A DNA stretch of 5,439 nt from CAYOHP01 sp964403795 [NCBI: uncultured bacterium] (lineage in GTDB: Bacteria > Muiribacteriota > UBA6191 > CAZXTJ01): assembly GCA_964403795.1 (NCBI GenBank), contig CAYOHP010000238.1, positions 1-5,439 of the forward strand, read 5' to 3'. Positions 5,398 to 5,439 of the stretch are shown here, piece after piece. Every line of letters starts with the position of its first letter. Position 1 is the stretch's first letter. The translations under genes and the position numbers were made by a program. The notes below the pieces were generated by a model that was given only the letters and a program-made list of their open reading frames with translations, ran no database searches and was not told the origin of the DNA.

Positions 5398-5439
5398 GTG
5401 TGAGCCTGCGGCCCGGCCGCAAGGGCCTCGCCAGCGACG
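5398..5439. repeat. Imperfect direct repeat, copy 2 (42 bases, reaches the window edge)
   Basis: It starts GTGTGAGCCTGCGGCCCGGC and ends CTCGCCAGCGACG at the last base of the window. It repeats 5192-5232 at a distance of 206 bases. One substitution makes its internal hairpin better than in copy 1: TGCGGC pairs with GCCGCA around CCG (5407-5421). The match may run on outside the window. Confidence 0.85.

Noticed and set aside
5003-5422. Minus-strand small frames (139 and 101 codons) considered as RiPP precursors
   Set aside because: They run through the hairpin repeats, are Arg/Pro/Gly-rich, lack ribosome sites and show no Nif11-like or nitrile-hydratase-like leader.

Overview
The window is very GC-rich DNA. 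Almost all of it is one minus-strand operon, read from high to low coordinates: a B12-binding-type radical SAM enzyme (5024-3093), a double-GNAT acetyltransferase-like protein (3096-2140), a small stand-alone cyclic-nucleotide-binding-fold protein (2120-1584), and a TolC-type outer-membrane channel protein (from 1577, running off the left edge). The genes overlap by 4 bases or sit 19 and 6 bases apart, so they are almost certainly co-transcribed. The TolC-type protein indicates a diderm bacterium. The GC content, the Pro/Arg-rich proteins and the GTG starts would fit Planctomycetota, Myxococcota or similar GC-rich uncultured lineages, but the phylum cannot be fixed from this sequence.

The lead gene sets the theme. 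Its RG-CWWGQIKHCTYCG motif (CX7CX2C spacing), an N-terminal region resembling a B12-binding fold and a C-terminal winged-helix-like tail match the family known as RiPP maturation radical SAM protein 1. Enzymes of this kind are found with ribosomally made, post-translationally modified peptides and their export machinery. The acetyltransferase could supply a second modification, the CNB-fold protein resembles accessory domains of such loci, and the TolC-type protein would be the outer-membrane exit. The inner-membrane transporter, the adaptor and the precursor peptide are not in the window. I infer that the first two lie beyond position 1 and the precursor lies elsewhere.

The right end (5037-5439) holds no convincing gene. 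Positions 5037-5191 are an operon leader. Positions 5192-5439 are a dense run of short, near-perfect, mostly three-base-loop hairpins of different sequence, bracketed by an imperfect direct repeat of 41-42 bases with a start-to-start distance of 206. This hairpin cluster is the least explained part of the window. The second repeat copy reaches the window edge, so the array may continue.
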